Shown here: positions 22,229-33,271 of the stretch, piece by piece | Layout of the letters: each line of letters starts with the position of its first letter | How positions within the stretch are numbered: position 1 is the first letter of the stretch | NCBI GenBank assembly: GCA_029532415.1 | Contig: JAQOTA010000053.1 | Location: forward strand, 1,550,001 to 1,614,000 | DNA from: Marasmius tenuissimus | Lineage: Eukaryota > Basidiomycota > Agaricomycetes > Agaricales > Marasmiaceae | Length of the DNA stretch: 64,000 bases | Direction of reading: 5' to 3' | Notes under the pieces: generated by a model | Told to the model about the DNA's origin: nothing | What the model saw: only the letters and a program-made list of their open reading frames with translations | The model's database searches: none | Program-made: the position numbers and the translations under genes

Positions 22229-25200
22229 GACGGTAATGCGCAGAGGAATCGACCAAACACACATGATAAAACCGTGCGAACTTTCACTGCTGTTGGGCGC
22301 TAACTTCCGTCATGCATCGTGCCCAGTGCCCTGACTGGTGTCAATGACATGTGTTCACCTCAACCACCATTGCCACAAGCACTACACGCCCCATTCTTGT
22401 ATTTTGACGATAAATTCGGGTACAAGCACACCCCGCCTGCGATCTAGGGTCCTAGGTCAGCCATGCCACTTTGAGTCGCTCTGGAAAATTCATTCATTTC
22501 TTTTTTATTCCCCGAAGGAGCGACCCCCAAAGATGAAAGCGTATGCACTCTTGCGGCGCTTGGGGTTCCCGCTCTTGCTCGCAATATGATCCGTGATCGC
22601 GGAGCTGCGTAGATTTTCTGGGTTGGAGCCCGTCGGCGTTCTTTCGTTGATATGAGATAAAACGTAAGTTCGACTTGAAGGACAATATAGGCTAGGGGCC
22701 CCAGGCCTGTGACGGTCTCAGGCTTGATCTCAACACAACCTGTGCATACAGGCCAGCACAACAATCACGACTGGATTCGGGTCTTCGTAGAATATTCACA
22801 GGTCGCACCAGGCTCGCTCCCGTTGATACTACCGGCTTCGCACACGATCCTGAAGGTTGATTGTAAAGCCTGTAAGTCAGATCGCCTCTTGGATAGGGCT
22901 TGCGGTCATTAGCCCATATGGCCTAGTTCTGGTTTCCCAAAGCGGGGAGGGATGAACCACAGTCACAGTGCGCAGATGCAACCGAAGTCACTTTGTCGAT
23001 CACCACAGCCCAGGGAACCACCAGGATGGCGGTTCACAGAGACTCATCAGTGAGCAATCACTGGTGCTAGTGGCCTCTGTCCGGTTTGCTCAGACATGTT
23101 ACGGACTTCTCCTGGTCAAACAAAGGATAGGTCAAAATAGGTGACATAGGGCTCTCTATTTCCCAAGATGAATCTTTCAGACCCGACAGCGTACGAGATC
23201 TGTGGCCCGTAAAGATCAGATGGTTGTCGCCGTGTCCCCTGAGATACTTCGGTGTCCATGGTCTGTGCTGAAACAATCTGTTCGCCATGAGTCTTCAACG
23301 AGTCGGACGGTAATTTAGGAAGCCACGTCGTCAGACATGAAATGGGCGCATTGCTTAGACATCGCCTACGTCCTAATTCTGTGTCGGGAACACGCACTGT
23401 GGCGCAAGAGTTTTTGCCCGGGAATGGGAGTTGACAAGTCACCCTCAACAATCAGCCCGAAGACACCGGGTTGTTCGTACTTGGTGAGTGTGGAATTCAT
23501 TTCTCGTGCCGCCCTTACGTCGCTGCTTATTGCTCCAAGTTCTGTTTACCAGCCCGAATTCTAAAGTTGGACGGGAGCCCAGGCAGGCATCTCGTGTTCC
23601 ATTGCCATGACACTTTGCCTTGCGATCTTCGAGCTTCCATATCACGGTGCGTCCGATGATGTGATGCCAATCCATACATACAACCTCTGGGATGTCCTCC
23701 CGCGTCAATATTGGGATGAATCCCGAGCATTTTCAGTTGACAGGCCGCAGGCAGAATGCATGATGTTTCATTCGCCCGAAGTCTGGGCTTGTTCACTATG
23801 ATCTCGGGACATTTTTACTCCTTTTCAAGCATATTCTGCTTGAGATGTATCAACGGTTTTATAGCTTCTATTGTCTTCGAAGGTCTTTCCGTCCTGTCTC
23901 CATCCTTGAAGGGCACGGAAATGAAGAGGCTTCGGCCAGTGTGTGTTTAGGATAGACTGATTACTTGTTGAAGCTGATGGCATGGTACATGAAAGACCAA
24001 CCCGTTTTCCCGTCGGTGGTGTGCGACCAGGGCTCGTGAGAATGCTCCTGGAGGAATGTTCTTGGATGGACGTCACCCCACGGAACTCTGTGGCAATCAC
24101 AGAACGGTGCCCCGCAGGGGACGTCGTGTTTTTATTTACATACAGGCGAGGTTACGACGTCCGCAGGAGAAGGTAGGTTGGCTTCTTACATTGGCGCGAG
24201 TGCTCTAGACTATGCAGGTAGCCTCGACTCGTTGACCAAAGTGCGAATCTCAAGCGGTCGGGAGGAACTGGAAGGAGACGCGGTTGCGAATGTCACCTAG
24301 ATTCGACCCCGTGCGGGTCGACGATCAGGGGACGCCTGGCCTCCCAGTCCCGAAGCTTCCTGAAGTGGCAAGTAGGGACCAACCCCAACCAGCCCCAGGG
24401 TCATAGTCCCTACGGTCCGTGTCCTCGTCTTCACTTACATGTGCTGTCGGGCCGCACACTCAACTTCTCCGGCGTAATTTGATCCCTAACTCAGCATTTC
24501 CGACAAATGGACGCCATCGAGCTCATCGTAACTGTGGATGGGATACAGAGGTGATGACAGTAGGATTCTTTACGGCAGTTTGTCTTAGATACCCTCAGGA
24601 GATTTCTCTCGCCGCAATCCGATTACGCTCCAAACGGCGCTCCTTGTCAGGTACTCAATAGACAAAACCGGCTCGCGGACTGAGTGTACGTTCTCTCCGC
24701 GTCTGCGCGCACTCCGGCGTGCAACGTTACTTCTACCCAACGGTTCAGGAGTCCCTACCGTTGATTGCGTTATTATGTCTATCATCTGGGGTAGGGGGTC
24801 CTGTTTACCGATTCAATGCTCCCTCTGAGTTGAAGGAATCCGATGCCCTCGAGACAACCTCGGGAACAGACAACGCTGCTTCACAACATACAAGTTTCCC
24901 GTGGGTCCCGGACGACAAGTTCGAAGTCAGTTAGCGAGCTCCCTCCGCGTCGGAGTCGTGTCGAGTACTGAACATAGAGCCCTTATCTCTCCCTGAACCT
25001 TTCGCAGCGTTTTTCTATCGAACAGCTCGCCGCGGACTCCTCCTTCGATCTCCCAATCTCTGCCACCCTTCGAAAAACCAACCTTAAGTCATAGAGACAC
25101 AAATCCTCAAGGCGCACAACGTCTAAAGGGTTCCTCCGTTCGTTTATCGATAGAAGGAGTACCCAAAGTGGTGCTTGAAACGGTCTAAATCCGTGCGAAT

Positions 25201-25851
25201 GACCGCACGTACTATCTAATTGCTACCCCTTCATCTCGGCGAACAACCTGGCTCATACTTTTCTCCCTTTAACCTTCCTTCGGTAGCTTCTCCCACATCA
25301 TTATCACCGTTCATTTCGAGGACGGTACTAACTCGCTGACCCAATCCTACACACCCTTCCTGAGTTGGTGACCCGAACTGCGTAAAGCATAAGCTCGAGC
25401 CTCAAAAGCCTGGGTCCCAGACCAATGTTCGAATTCCATGATGTATCGAAATTCAGCTGGTAGTGATACGAATCTCACAAGATGTTTGTTGAAGGAGGGT
25501 GTGGCATTGGTCTCGAGCCCGAGTCGGAAGTTCCACTGGTAGCCAGGTGAGAAACGTAAGGCTCCAAAGACTGCGCAGTGCGAGCCAGAAGCACTCCACA
25601 AAGTTGAACCCAAGTACAGCCTCACCAGTTCGAGTCGAGTGGTGTGGCGAAGGTTCCAGACTCTGGGCCTTAAATGCTTGCTTGAACTGGCATGTTCACT
25701 TCAAGAGATGCACACCACACTCACACCATCTGGTTGTGGAAAAGCGGGGTCAGATTAGTCCGATTCAGTACACGTACTATAGTACACTCGATGCAAAGTG
25801 AATACAAAAAGCAAAAGGGTAGAGGTTAGGTAGTGTGCTGGGCTCCAAACT
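22229..25851. other. 3.6-kb stretch without an identifiable gene
   Basis: Both strands were read. Open frames are short and without known domains. The best candidate is a minus-strand segment at 23960-24086, listed separately. The lack of long frames and the mixed composition fit decayed genes or transposon remains, but no terminal repeats were recognised. Confidence 0.4.
23960..24086 (-). other. possible orphan 3' exon (unrecognised)
   Basis: After a plausible acceptor (GCCACAG) the minus strand encodes about 41 residues beginning VPWGDVHPRTFLQEHSHEPW, then SHTTDGKTGWSFMYHAISFN and a TAA stop. The regular composition with many His, Trp and Gly looks like a real protein end, but I cannot place the family and found no convincing upstream exons. 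It may be a gene fragment. Confidence 0.25.
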
Positions 25852-28002
25852 CTAGGTTGATGACGAGACGAGATCTTCGTATGATTTTGACCTGGGACGA
25901 ATACTGCACTTGAACGGCACGGGGTAACTAGAGGGAATATCGATTAATTGAGAGGTTTCTCAGGCGGTGATTGAACGTATCGAGCTCACATGAGCAAACC
26001 AGAGGTGTACTCTCCTGAAGGTTTGGGACCGTCCTGCTTGATTTCGAACGCACTTAGGACAGTGGCAATGTTCAGGAATAAGGTGGACAATGCCTTCGGA
26101 GAGAACCGTCAGTGGGTATAGAACACGGAGAAATGCTAGGAGCCATACCAGATGCCGTGCGGGACACACTCTCCTTCCGTACCCAAAGGCGACCTGGGGA
26201 TCCGGGATTTCGGGGTTGAGTTTACCATCTTTAGTCAGGAACCGTTCGGGCTTGAATTCGCCAACGTCGGATCCGTAGACAGCCGGATCGTGCAGAATTG
26301 CCCTGAGTCCAATGAGTGGACGGACTTTCGGAGCAGAGACTGGCTCACGTACCAGGTATTCGGCACAACGACGGTGCCCGCTGGGAGATGATATCCTTTG
26401 TAGGAGTCGTCGGTGGTCAGTCGGTGGGGGAAGGCTGTTTTCATTCATAACAGTCAGAGGAAAGCCCACATACTGCCCCAGTCGACATGAAGAACTTACC
26501 CATCGGTGCCGCAGGGTTCCAGCGAAGCACTTCCTTTACGACCGCGGTAATGTACGGAAGAGAGTTCTCATCTGGGAAGTCGGGGAGCCTTCCGTCGAGG
26601 AGGCTGTCTAGCTCCTTTTGTGCATGCGCTTGTACTTGTGGATATAGGACCATAGCCAGGAAGAACGAGTTGAGTGCTGTCACAGTCTGTGGGGATGTCA
26701 TTCACATCAGAACACTTCGTGTGTGCATCGTTGCGGAGTTGACTCACGGCAGCTGAACCGTTGGCGAACATCGCCGCAGTGACTCGACGAACGTCATCGT
26801 CGTTGAACGATTTCGCCTCGAGAAGCCCGGAAAGGACTGACGGTACCGCGTCGCCTTTAGCCTGTAGCGAATGAGCGAGAAGCAAACACCCACGAAGACG
26901 AAAGACTTACTATGGCACCAGTCCCAACGCTGAACGGTACAGTACCGGCGACATCAACTGAAGGCCGCCACTTCTTGGCATCACGTTGCGATCTGGCGAA
27001 GGGCACGTATTTGACTGAGTCAGAGGTATGTCAGTAAAACACCAGCTTTAGATCTTATTAGCGGCTTACGAATCGGTAGATAGTCTACCAAATAGGAACC
27101 AAAGAGGCCTGCAGTTCCGAGACCCTCAATGGCGCTGAGGGCAGCGCCAATGAAAGGATCTGGCTTCCCAGATTCTTGGACTAGAAGTCCGTGACTCGTT
27201 TCTAGTGCGAGACCACTAGCAAGACTGAAGGTCGAAAGCGCATCAGAACCATTTCAGTGAAAGTGACGGGAATGATGCTGACTGTTGTGTGTGGGTAAGG
27301 AAGGACTGGGGATCCTTCAAGAGATTCTTCAGAAAGATCCTGTTCCACTTCACCTCTTGCGGGTAGAATTTCGAAACAACAGCCGAGTTGAAGTCTTTAG
27401 AGAATATCTTGCGGTGGGTTGTCCATGCTGAACCCTGGAGCATGAAACCAAAGTGCCAATCGAGTCCCACACTACACCAAGAGTGAAAATTGATGACATG
27501 GAATGATACCAATCAGACTTACATTTCGTTGATCATCGTCATGCGGGGTCTTTTTATTCAAGCGAACTGTCAGTTAATCGAGCTACTTTCTGCGAGGATT
27601 CCCATACCGATCACCATAAAGAGCACCCTTCTTATCAAACAAGTCCTTCGCAGCTTGCTGAGAGTTTATCACGACAACTTGAGTCCCGAAGGCCTCGAAG
27701 TGAACAATATCGGATTCTGTTGCAGCCAAGCGCGTGAATAACGAATTTAAGGATCCGATATGCGACAACAACCCACTATATTGACGACTCCATTCCTGGT
27801 AGATCAGCCAAGGCTTCTCATCAGCGCCAGGCAGACTGAGCCAATTCCCCACTATTGGCAGTGGTCGAGGACCGGGAGGAAGATTTGTATTCTTCTTCGA
27901 TACTGTTTTCAACAGAATTGGTAAAATTCCCAGGCCGGCTAAAGACGCGAGAACGCGCGCGTCCGAGAGGTCGACCTGGTCAAGTTGAAAGGGGAGGGAC
28001 AT
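25852..28002 (-). CDS. cytochrome P450 monooxygenase (P450-C, CYP64/CYP512-like)
   Basis: ATG at 28002 and TAG at 25854-25852. The N-terminus has a hydrophobic anchor and LPPGPRPLPIVGNWLSLPGA. Then follow EAFGTQVVVINSQQAAKDLF, the C-helix region GSAWTTHRKIFSKDF, an I-helix ANGSAATVTALNSFFLAM joined over an intron, the K-helix VVKEVLRWNPAAPMG, GEFKPERFL, and haem loop FGYGRRVCPARHL. The last two exons give EYTSGLLIYPVPFKCSIRPR, the expected family end, after splicing a GTGAGC...CTCTAG intron. Two details are unusual: the I-helix lacks the normal Asp/Glu-Thr pair (NGSAAT), and the haem loop has CPA in place of CxG. It is of the same broad clan as P450-A but not a recent duplicate. It lies about 5 kb downstream of UbiA copy 2 on the same strand, with ABCE1/Par14 between. 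Confidence 0.87.
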
Positions 28003-28040
28003 ACTTGGGGTATTGCAAACGAATGAAAAAACCTAGGCCG

Positions 28041-28048
28041 TATTTATA
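28041..28048 (-). promoter_or_regulatory. TATA box of P450-C
   Basis: The minus strand reads TATAAATA about 40 bp upstream of the ATG at 28002, which implies a very short 5' leader. Confidence 0.5.
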
Positions 28049-28223
28049 CGTTTGCATGGCCGCTACAGTCCCCAGGTGGTCCCGACGTGCTTCCTATACC
28101 AACGGGCATATAGTAGAGACTGTTTGTTCGGCCAGGGGTAGTGACCAATGACATTTAGTGAGCTCCCGTCCTCATCCGAGTTAACAATCTAGACCATCGC
28201 CAGACTTAGCTATGCCACAGTCT

Positions 28224-28584
28224 TGTTGTTCGAGAGTAAAGGAAAGTTTCATGACGATGACTTACCAAAGTCCAATCGGAGCCCTTCGGATTGCTAAGCG
28301 CCTATGGGCCGGCATCGTTGAGCAAACTTCCGCCCATCCGACCCGGGTATCCGATATAGTTGCTCAAAAGGAAAGCCCTCACACCTGTGGCAAGGCTTAG
28401 GAAGACTCGAGTAAGTTCGAGTGTCCGAGGATCGCGTAATGGAGACGTTCGGGTATCCCTCTCTTGCAAAAACCTACTACAGGATCGCAATTTGTACTCA
28501 TTACCACTTATTCTCACTCCGAACTCCCTATTGACTCTATTAAACTGTACCTGTTGATCTAGACCGATCTCAACACTCCCTCTC
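28224..28584 (-). mobile_element. possible 3' LTR remnant of a Ty1/copia-like element
   Basis: On the minus strand, a polypurine run GAGAGGGAG (28584-28576) is followed at once by TGTTGAGATC. About 350 bp further on the strand reads CGAACAACA, ending at 28224. Polypurine tract plus TGTTG...CAACA termini is the usual border of a copia 3' LTR. No target-site duplication, second LTR or reverse-transcriptase frame was found, so this is only a candidate. Confidence 0.3.
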
Positions 28585-28939
28585 ATAAACTTTAGCGCGC
28601 CACGATTATTGTCAATTAATTCAAGCCACGGTTGGTGGGCACAACGACCGACAGTCTTAAGTACCAATCAGGGGGAATGAGAGTCTATCGCCAATACACC
28701 TGTGTCGCCGACGGACGCGACGAGAGAAAGAAGCTATCCGACCGTTGTTGCTCTCATGTTACATCCAACCAGAATTCGAAAGGTCCTTCAGGGGGCGGCC
28801 GAGCCCTCCGCACGGGCTAAACGAATAGAGTTCCTTCCCGCGCCTTCTCTTCCTTACCATCCACCACCTCTCCACCACGACGATCCCTCTCCTTCCCTCC
28901 CCACCCCTATGTGCCGTAAGTGTGACGAGTGCGGGGACC

Positions 28940-31359
28940 TCAATCCTCGAGGAAGAAGTAGTTTCCGGACACTGGATCACGTTCGATAAAGGTCAACTCA
29001 CGATGAACGCGTCACAAGGAGAAAAGATTCACCTTTCTGTTCCTTGTCCTTCACACTGTTCAACTTATTAACACGTGGGCGGAAGTTGGTGGGATCACGT
29101 CTGAATGTGATCTCGAGAGAAGCAAGGAATCGGTTCATGCCAGTAAGCAAGCTCTGAGGTCTGCAAGCAAAATCAAGATGGGTGGAATGCACGCTGATCG
29201 GAATAAATGGTAAATAGGCTTACGGTGTAGCAGTGGCCGCAATAGCAGGTTGACCCTCAAACACAATGACACGATCAGCGAGGTAGGTCGCCATGATGAA
29301 ATCGTGCTCGATAACGAAGGCTGTCTTCTTGGCGTGCAGGATGAACCTAGGGAGGTGAAAATGGGTCAAAGGACCCGTCGTGCGCTGAAACCGCGAATCG
29401 CCAACCTTTTAATGACTTTACTGGCGATGATACGCTGTTCGGAGTCAAGGAAACTGATGAGATGAGGGTCATTAGGAACACTTGCTGGGAACGGGATGAT
29501 TTAATTAAGCCTTACCTGCTGGGCTCATCAAGCAGATAGATGGAGACGTTGGGCATACCTAGAGTCTTTATTAGGGTACAGAGCTACCAAGAATAGCACG
29601 TAAACTCACCAAGAGCAAGCACGATGGCGACTCGCTGTAATTCTCCTCCGGACAGTGTTTTAACCTCTTGATCCATAATAGGCTCGAGGTTCATCGGCTT
29701 TAGGACGTCGGCCTGGAATTGCGGATGCATAAAGGCCTGTTTAATTCTCTTCAACAATAGCATCCGAACAGTTCCCGGGAACTTAGGCGATATGGTCTGT
29801 GGCTTTAGAGAGACTGATAGCGTTTGTTTATCGGTCTCGACATCCGGAGTATCGCCAGCGAGAAGACGAATGAACGTCGTCTTTCCAGTACCATTCTCTC
29901 CCAACATGACGATGATCTCCGAGTCGGTGAAGCTACCCTCCTCAACCGTGAGCTTGAAGCCTCCCAGAGTCTTTGTCATCGCCGGGTAGGAGTAATGACG
30001 AGTGACATCAGCGATTGTTTCTTCGGCAGTTTCGACCATCTTGAACGACAGAGAGTCTTCACGGAAACGCAAGTTCTCGGTTGGGATGAAACCATCCAAG
30101 AAGATGTTGATACCTAAGGGAAATCAGTATCGCCATCAAGGATATCATACTGCTGTAGGACGATACCTTCTCTAACAGATGAAGGCATTGTCACGACTCC
30201 ATACATGGATGGTTTTCCGTACAAACAACAAACGAAGTCGGAAAGATAATCCAAAACGGACAGATCGTGTTCGACTGCCACGACATAGCAGTCGGGATTA
30301 AGCAAGGAGCGGATGACCTCAGCTGCCTTGAGTCGCTGCTTGATATCCAGATAACTGGAAGGCTCGTCGAACATGTAGCTAACGGGAGTAGTCAGTACCT
30401 GCCACAGATGAGGTCGATCTCAACGTACACCTCAGCTCTCTGGATGCACGTCATCGCAATTGCAAAACGTTGCAGTTCTCCACCAGACAACTGCGATACA
30501 TCACGGGTCAATACCTTATTCAACTCCAGCTCATCGCAAAGTTTCTGCTTGTTGTTAAGCTCGGCCTTCGAGTCCAACATTTTCTCCACAGACATTTCCC
30601 CTTTGATGGCTCGAGGGATATGATCCACATACTGAGGCTTGATCAAGGCCTTCAAGTTGTCCTCGAGAACCTTAGTGAAGTAATTCTGAAGCTCAGAGCC
30701 ACGGAAATACTTCAATATTTCCTGCCAGTCGGGTGGATCCTGATCGATCGCGCCAATTTGTGAGCTGGCATGACAACGTCAAAAATCAGACTCACATCGT
30801 AACGTCCAAGGTTAGGCTTCAATTTTCCAGCAAGAATCTTTAGTGCGGTACTCTTTCCGATACCATTGGTTCCTACGAGACCCAGCACTTGTCCTGGCCT
30901 CGGTGTCGGCAAACGGTGAAGTTTGAACGAGTTGGCGGTATAACGATGCGTGACTTCTGAATCTAAGTTTGTCGGCAGGTTGATGATGGCGATAGCTTCG
31001 AAAGGACATCTGGAGCGAAATGTAAGAGATAATCTTCGGAACAAGTGTGTTGAACTCACTTTTTTACACAGATACCACAACCAATACACAAAACCTCAGA
31101 TAGGAATGCGATCTTATCCGTAGGTTTGACTTCTATACACAGTTTTCCTATTGAAACAAGATTGTAAGAATTGCGCCCATTTGTTGAACCATTCGACTAA
31201 CCCATCCTCACAACCGGACATGACTGATGAAGTCCAGTGAGAAAAATTGAACCGTCGAAGATGATCGAGAGCACGCACCTTTTTACATTCTTGAGCACAC
31301 CGCTTGGGTTTGCATCGATTGGAATCGACGATGGCGATACGAGTAATTTTGTCAGCCAT
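28940..31359 (-). CDS. RLI1: ABCE1 / RLI1 ribosome-recycling ATPase
   Basis: Start [20 protein letters not shown] at 31359; stop TGA at 28942-28940. The N-terminus carries the ferredoxin-like Fe-S domain ([29 protein letters not shown]). The first ABC domain shows [20 protein letters not shown] (Walker A), [14 protein letters not shown] (signature) and FDEPSSYLD (Walker B/D loop). The second shows [35 protein letters not shown] and FVIEHDF. The C-terminus is [17 protein letters not shown], then, after an intron, [10 protein letters not shown]. All twin-ATPase residues are intact. ABCE1 splits post-termination ribosomes and is essential in eukaryotes. It diverges from Par14 over 193 bp. Confidence 0.96.
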
Positions 31360-31552
31360 GGTCCTTTTAGAGATGAAAGTACAAGAGAAGAAAAGAGCAA
31401 GCGAGTCGACGAATTTTTGCCTGCCTTCGCACTGCCGTGTCGCGGGCCTGGTGACGATTGCAGACTCAAGCCACGTGGGAAACCTAGAGTAATCCCACCG
31501 TTCCCATAGGTCGAGCACTGGTCGAGCGACTACCTCCATCTTCAAAGTAACG
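31360..31552. promoter_or_regulatory. divergent promoter region (RLI1 / Par14)
   Basis: 193 bp separate the two start codons. Both genes are linked to ribosomes (recycling; pre-ribosome-associated parvulin), so co-expression from this interval is plausible. Confidence 0.5.
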
Positions 31553-32206
31553 ATGGCTAAGAAAACCGGACAGGCCGACAAGAAGAACGCTGCAAAGAAG
31601 AATGACGATAAGAAGGGGAAGTCGGGCGACAATGAGGGAGGAGAATCAAGTTCTAAAGTGCGTAGTCCTGTACACTCACGACGATGATCTGATCCAAGCA
31701 TATGCCTTACAAGTAGGGAGGAAAGGCTCTGAAAGCAGCAACTGCTATCAATGTTCGCCATATTCTCTGTGAAAAGCACTCCAAGGCTACGGAAGCGCTG
31801 CAGAAGCTGCAGGCAAGAGTGTCCAGCTATTAAAGCCCCGCGTAATTGACTTTCAACAACGTGCTGCACTCATAGGAGGGACAATCTTTCAACAAGATCG
31901 CCCAGGAATACTCGGAGGATAAAGCGAAAGGTCCGTTGCCCCTTAGATCCTTCGATTGACTGATTGAACATTACCTTCACCAGCCGGAGGCAGTCTTGGT
32001 TGGATGACTAGAGGGAGCATGGTACGTTCCCTCATCCAATATAGGAACCCCGTTCCAGGAAGTTCATCAGTTCTCGCGCGTAGGTGGGTGCATTCCAAGA
32101 TGCAGCTTTCGCTCTCACTCCGTCTACTGTCGACAAACCGATTCTCTCACCCCTGGTCAAGACAAACTTCGGTTACCATATCATAATGGTGGAGGGCCGT
32201 CGGTGA
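31553..32206 (+). CDS. PIN4: Par14/PIN4-type parvulin peptidyl-prolyl isomerase
   Basis: Start [20 protein letters not shown] at 31553; stop TGA at 32204-32206. The Lys-rich N-terminus, typical for Par14, is followed by [50 protein letters not shown], then [16 protein letters not shown] after an intron at 32022-32083, and [14 protein letters not shown]. The whole parvulin domain is intact, with the His and Phe of the active site. Human Par14 associates with pre-ribosomes and binds DNA; it has no WW domain, as here. Five or so exons. Confidence 0.94.
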
Positions 32207-33271
32207 ACGATCGATGTAATGTATGGATGCTAACACCTTCGCAATCATATATGTCGACTCACACGCCGCCGGCGTTGAATATCGAGGACATCTATTCAGG
32301 TCTCGATCGAAATATCAGAATACCAAGTTACCCGTCGTCAAATAACGTCAATACATGCTCGAAGCCTCGGATCAGTGGCTCTGCCCAAAGACGCCATGAG
32401 TGCCCGAGTCTCAGCAGGCCAGTCATGGTGCAGAGTGGAGCGCATGCACTGACTTGAGCCTCGGGTCGCCAGGTCCTCGAGTTTAAGGACAGCTACTCCG
32501 CCGGGGCATGATAAGTACGAGGCCAGGGTCATTGCGGTTTCTGAAGTCGCAGTTCTACTTACCACGGCTCCGGTGCTCGTCAGGCGCATGGACAGTCCTC
32601 GGTGGCGTCAGTGGGCCCGTCACACAGTCCCTTAGTCCCTTGAACGCATGCGGAGATGAGTGTCTCTTCCCGATACTGAATGCGTTGATGTCTGTCCAGT
32701 AAGCGATGCCGCCGATGCAGGTGTGAGTAGGAGAAGGCCGCGCTGTTAGCTATACCTCCATGATCTTCGGAGCCTCTACAGAGAGACCTCTGGCTCGCAG
32801 TACTTGGCCACGACGTCCCTTCAAATTGACGTCTCGATATCGCCTTACGTTTTGAGGCAATACTGAGGTGGCGAGTCACGGCGGAGTGAGCCATAGATAG
32901 CTGTCTTTACAGCAAGGTTACAGGGATCCTATATTAAACACCGTTTTGAATACTAATTTCAGACTCAATACGGTTGACATGCATGTCAAGACACCTCGCT
33001 GAGTTTGCACCGTCGCCACCTAAATACGACTCGTTATATTCGCACAGAGGCCTCAACCTGAAGACATAGTACAAGATCATGGGTTGGATTCGCAGCATTA
33101 TGTATTATTACAATTAATACACGTACGAAGATTGTGAGAACTTGACAATGTTCTCGAGTATCAGTCCTGGGTATGATTTTACACAGGTTTTACAGCATGG
33201 AACAGATACAATCCGCTGTGGGATAATTGTGACGAAACACTCGACAAATCTTGGGATCACCGACGTCCGAC
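32207..33271. other. intergenic region between Par14 and UbiA copy 2
   Basis: Minus-strand open frames at about 32340-32900 can be read in pieces with splice-like borders, but no piece resembles a known family. The part near 33100 is A/T-rich. Nothing is called. Confidence 0.35.

Noticed and set aside
24280..24330. A tRNA T-arm-like run (GATTCGACCCC)
   Set aside because: No acceptor stem, anticodon arm or D-arm can be paired around it.
25852..25995. A premature stop or frameshift at the P450-C C-terminus (SGLLM then TGA)
   Set aside because: A GTGAGC...CTCTAG intron starts inside that codon; splicing gives LLIYPVPFKCSIRPRS, the normal family end.
32022..32100. A broken exon in Par14, because GGAACCCCGTTCCAGG looks like the family's GPFQE segment but cannot be spliced in frame
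   Set aside because: A single 62-nt intron (32022-32083) joins GSM to [14 protein letters not shown] perfectly, so the GPFQE-like bases are intronic coincidence.
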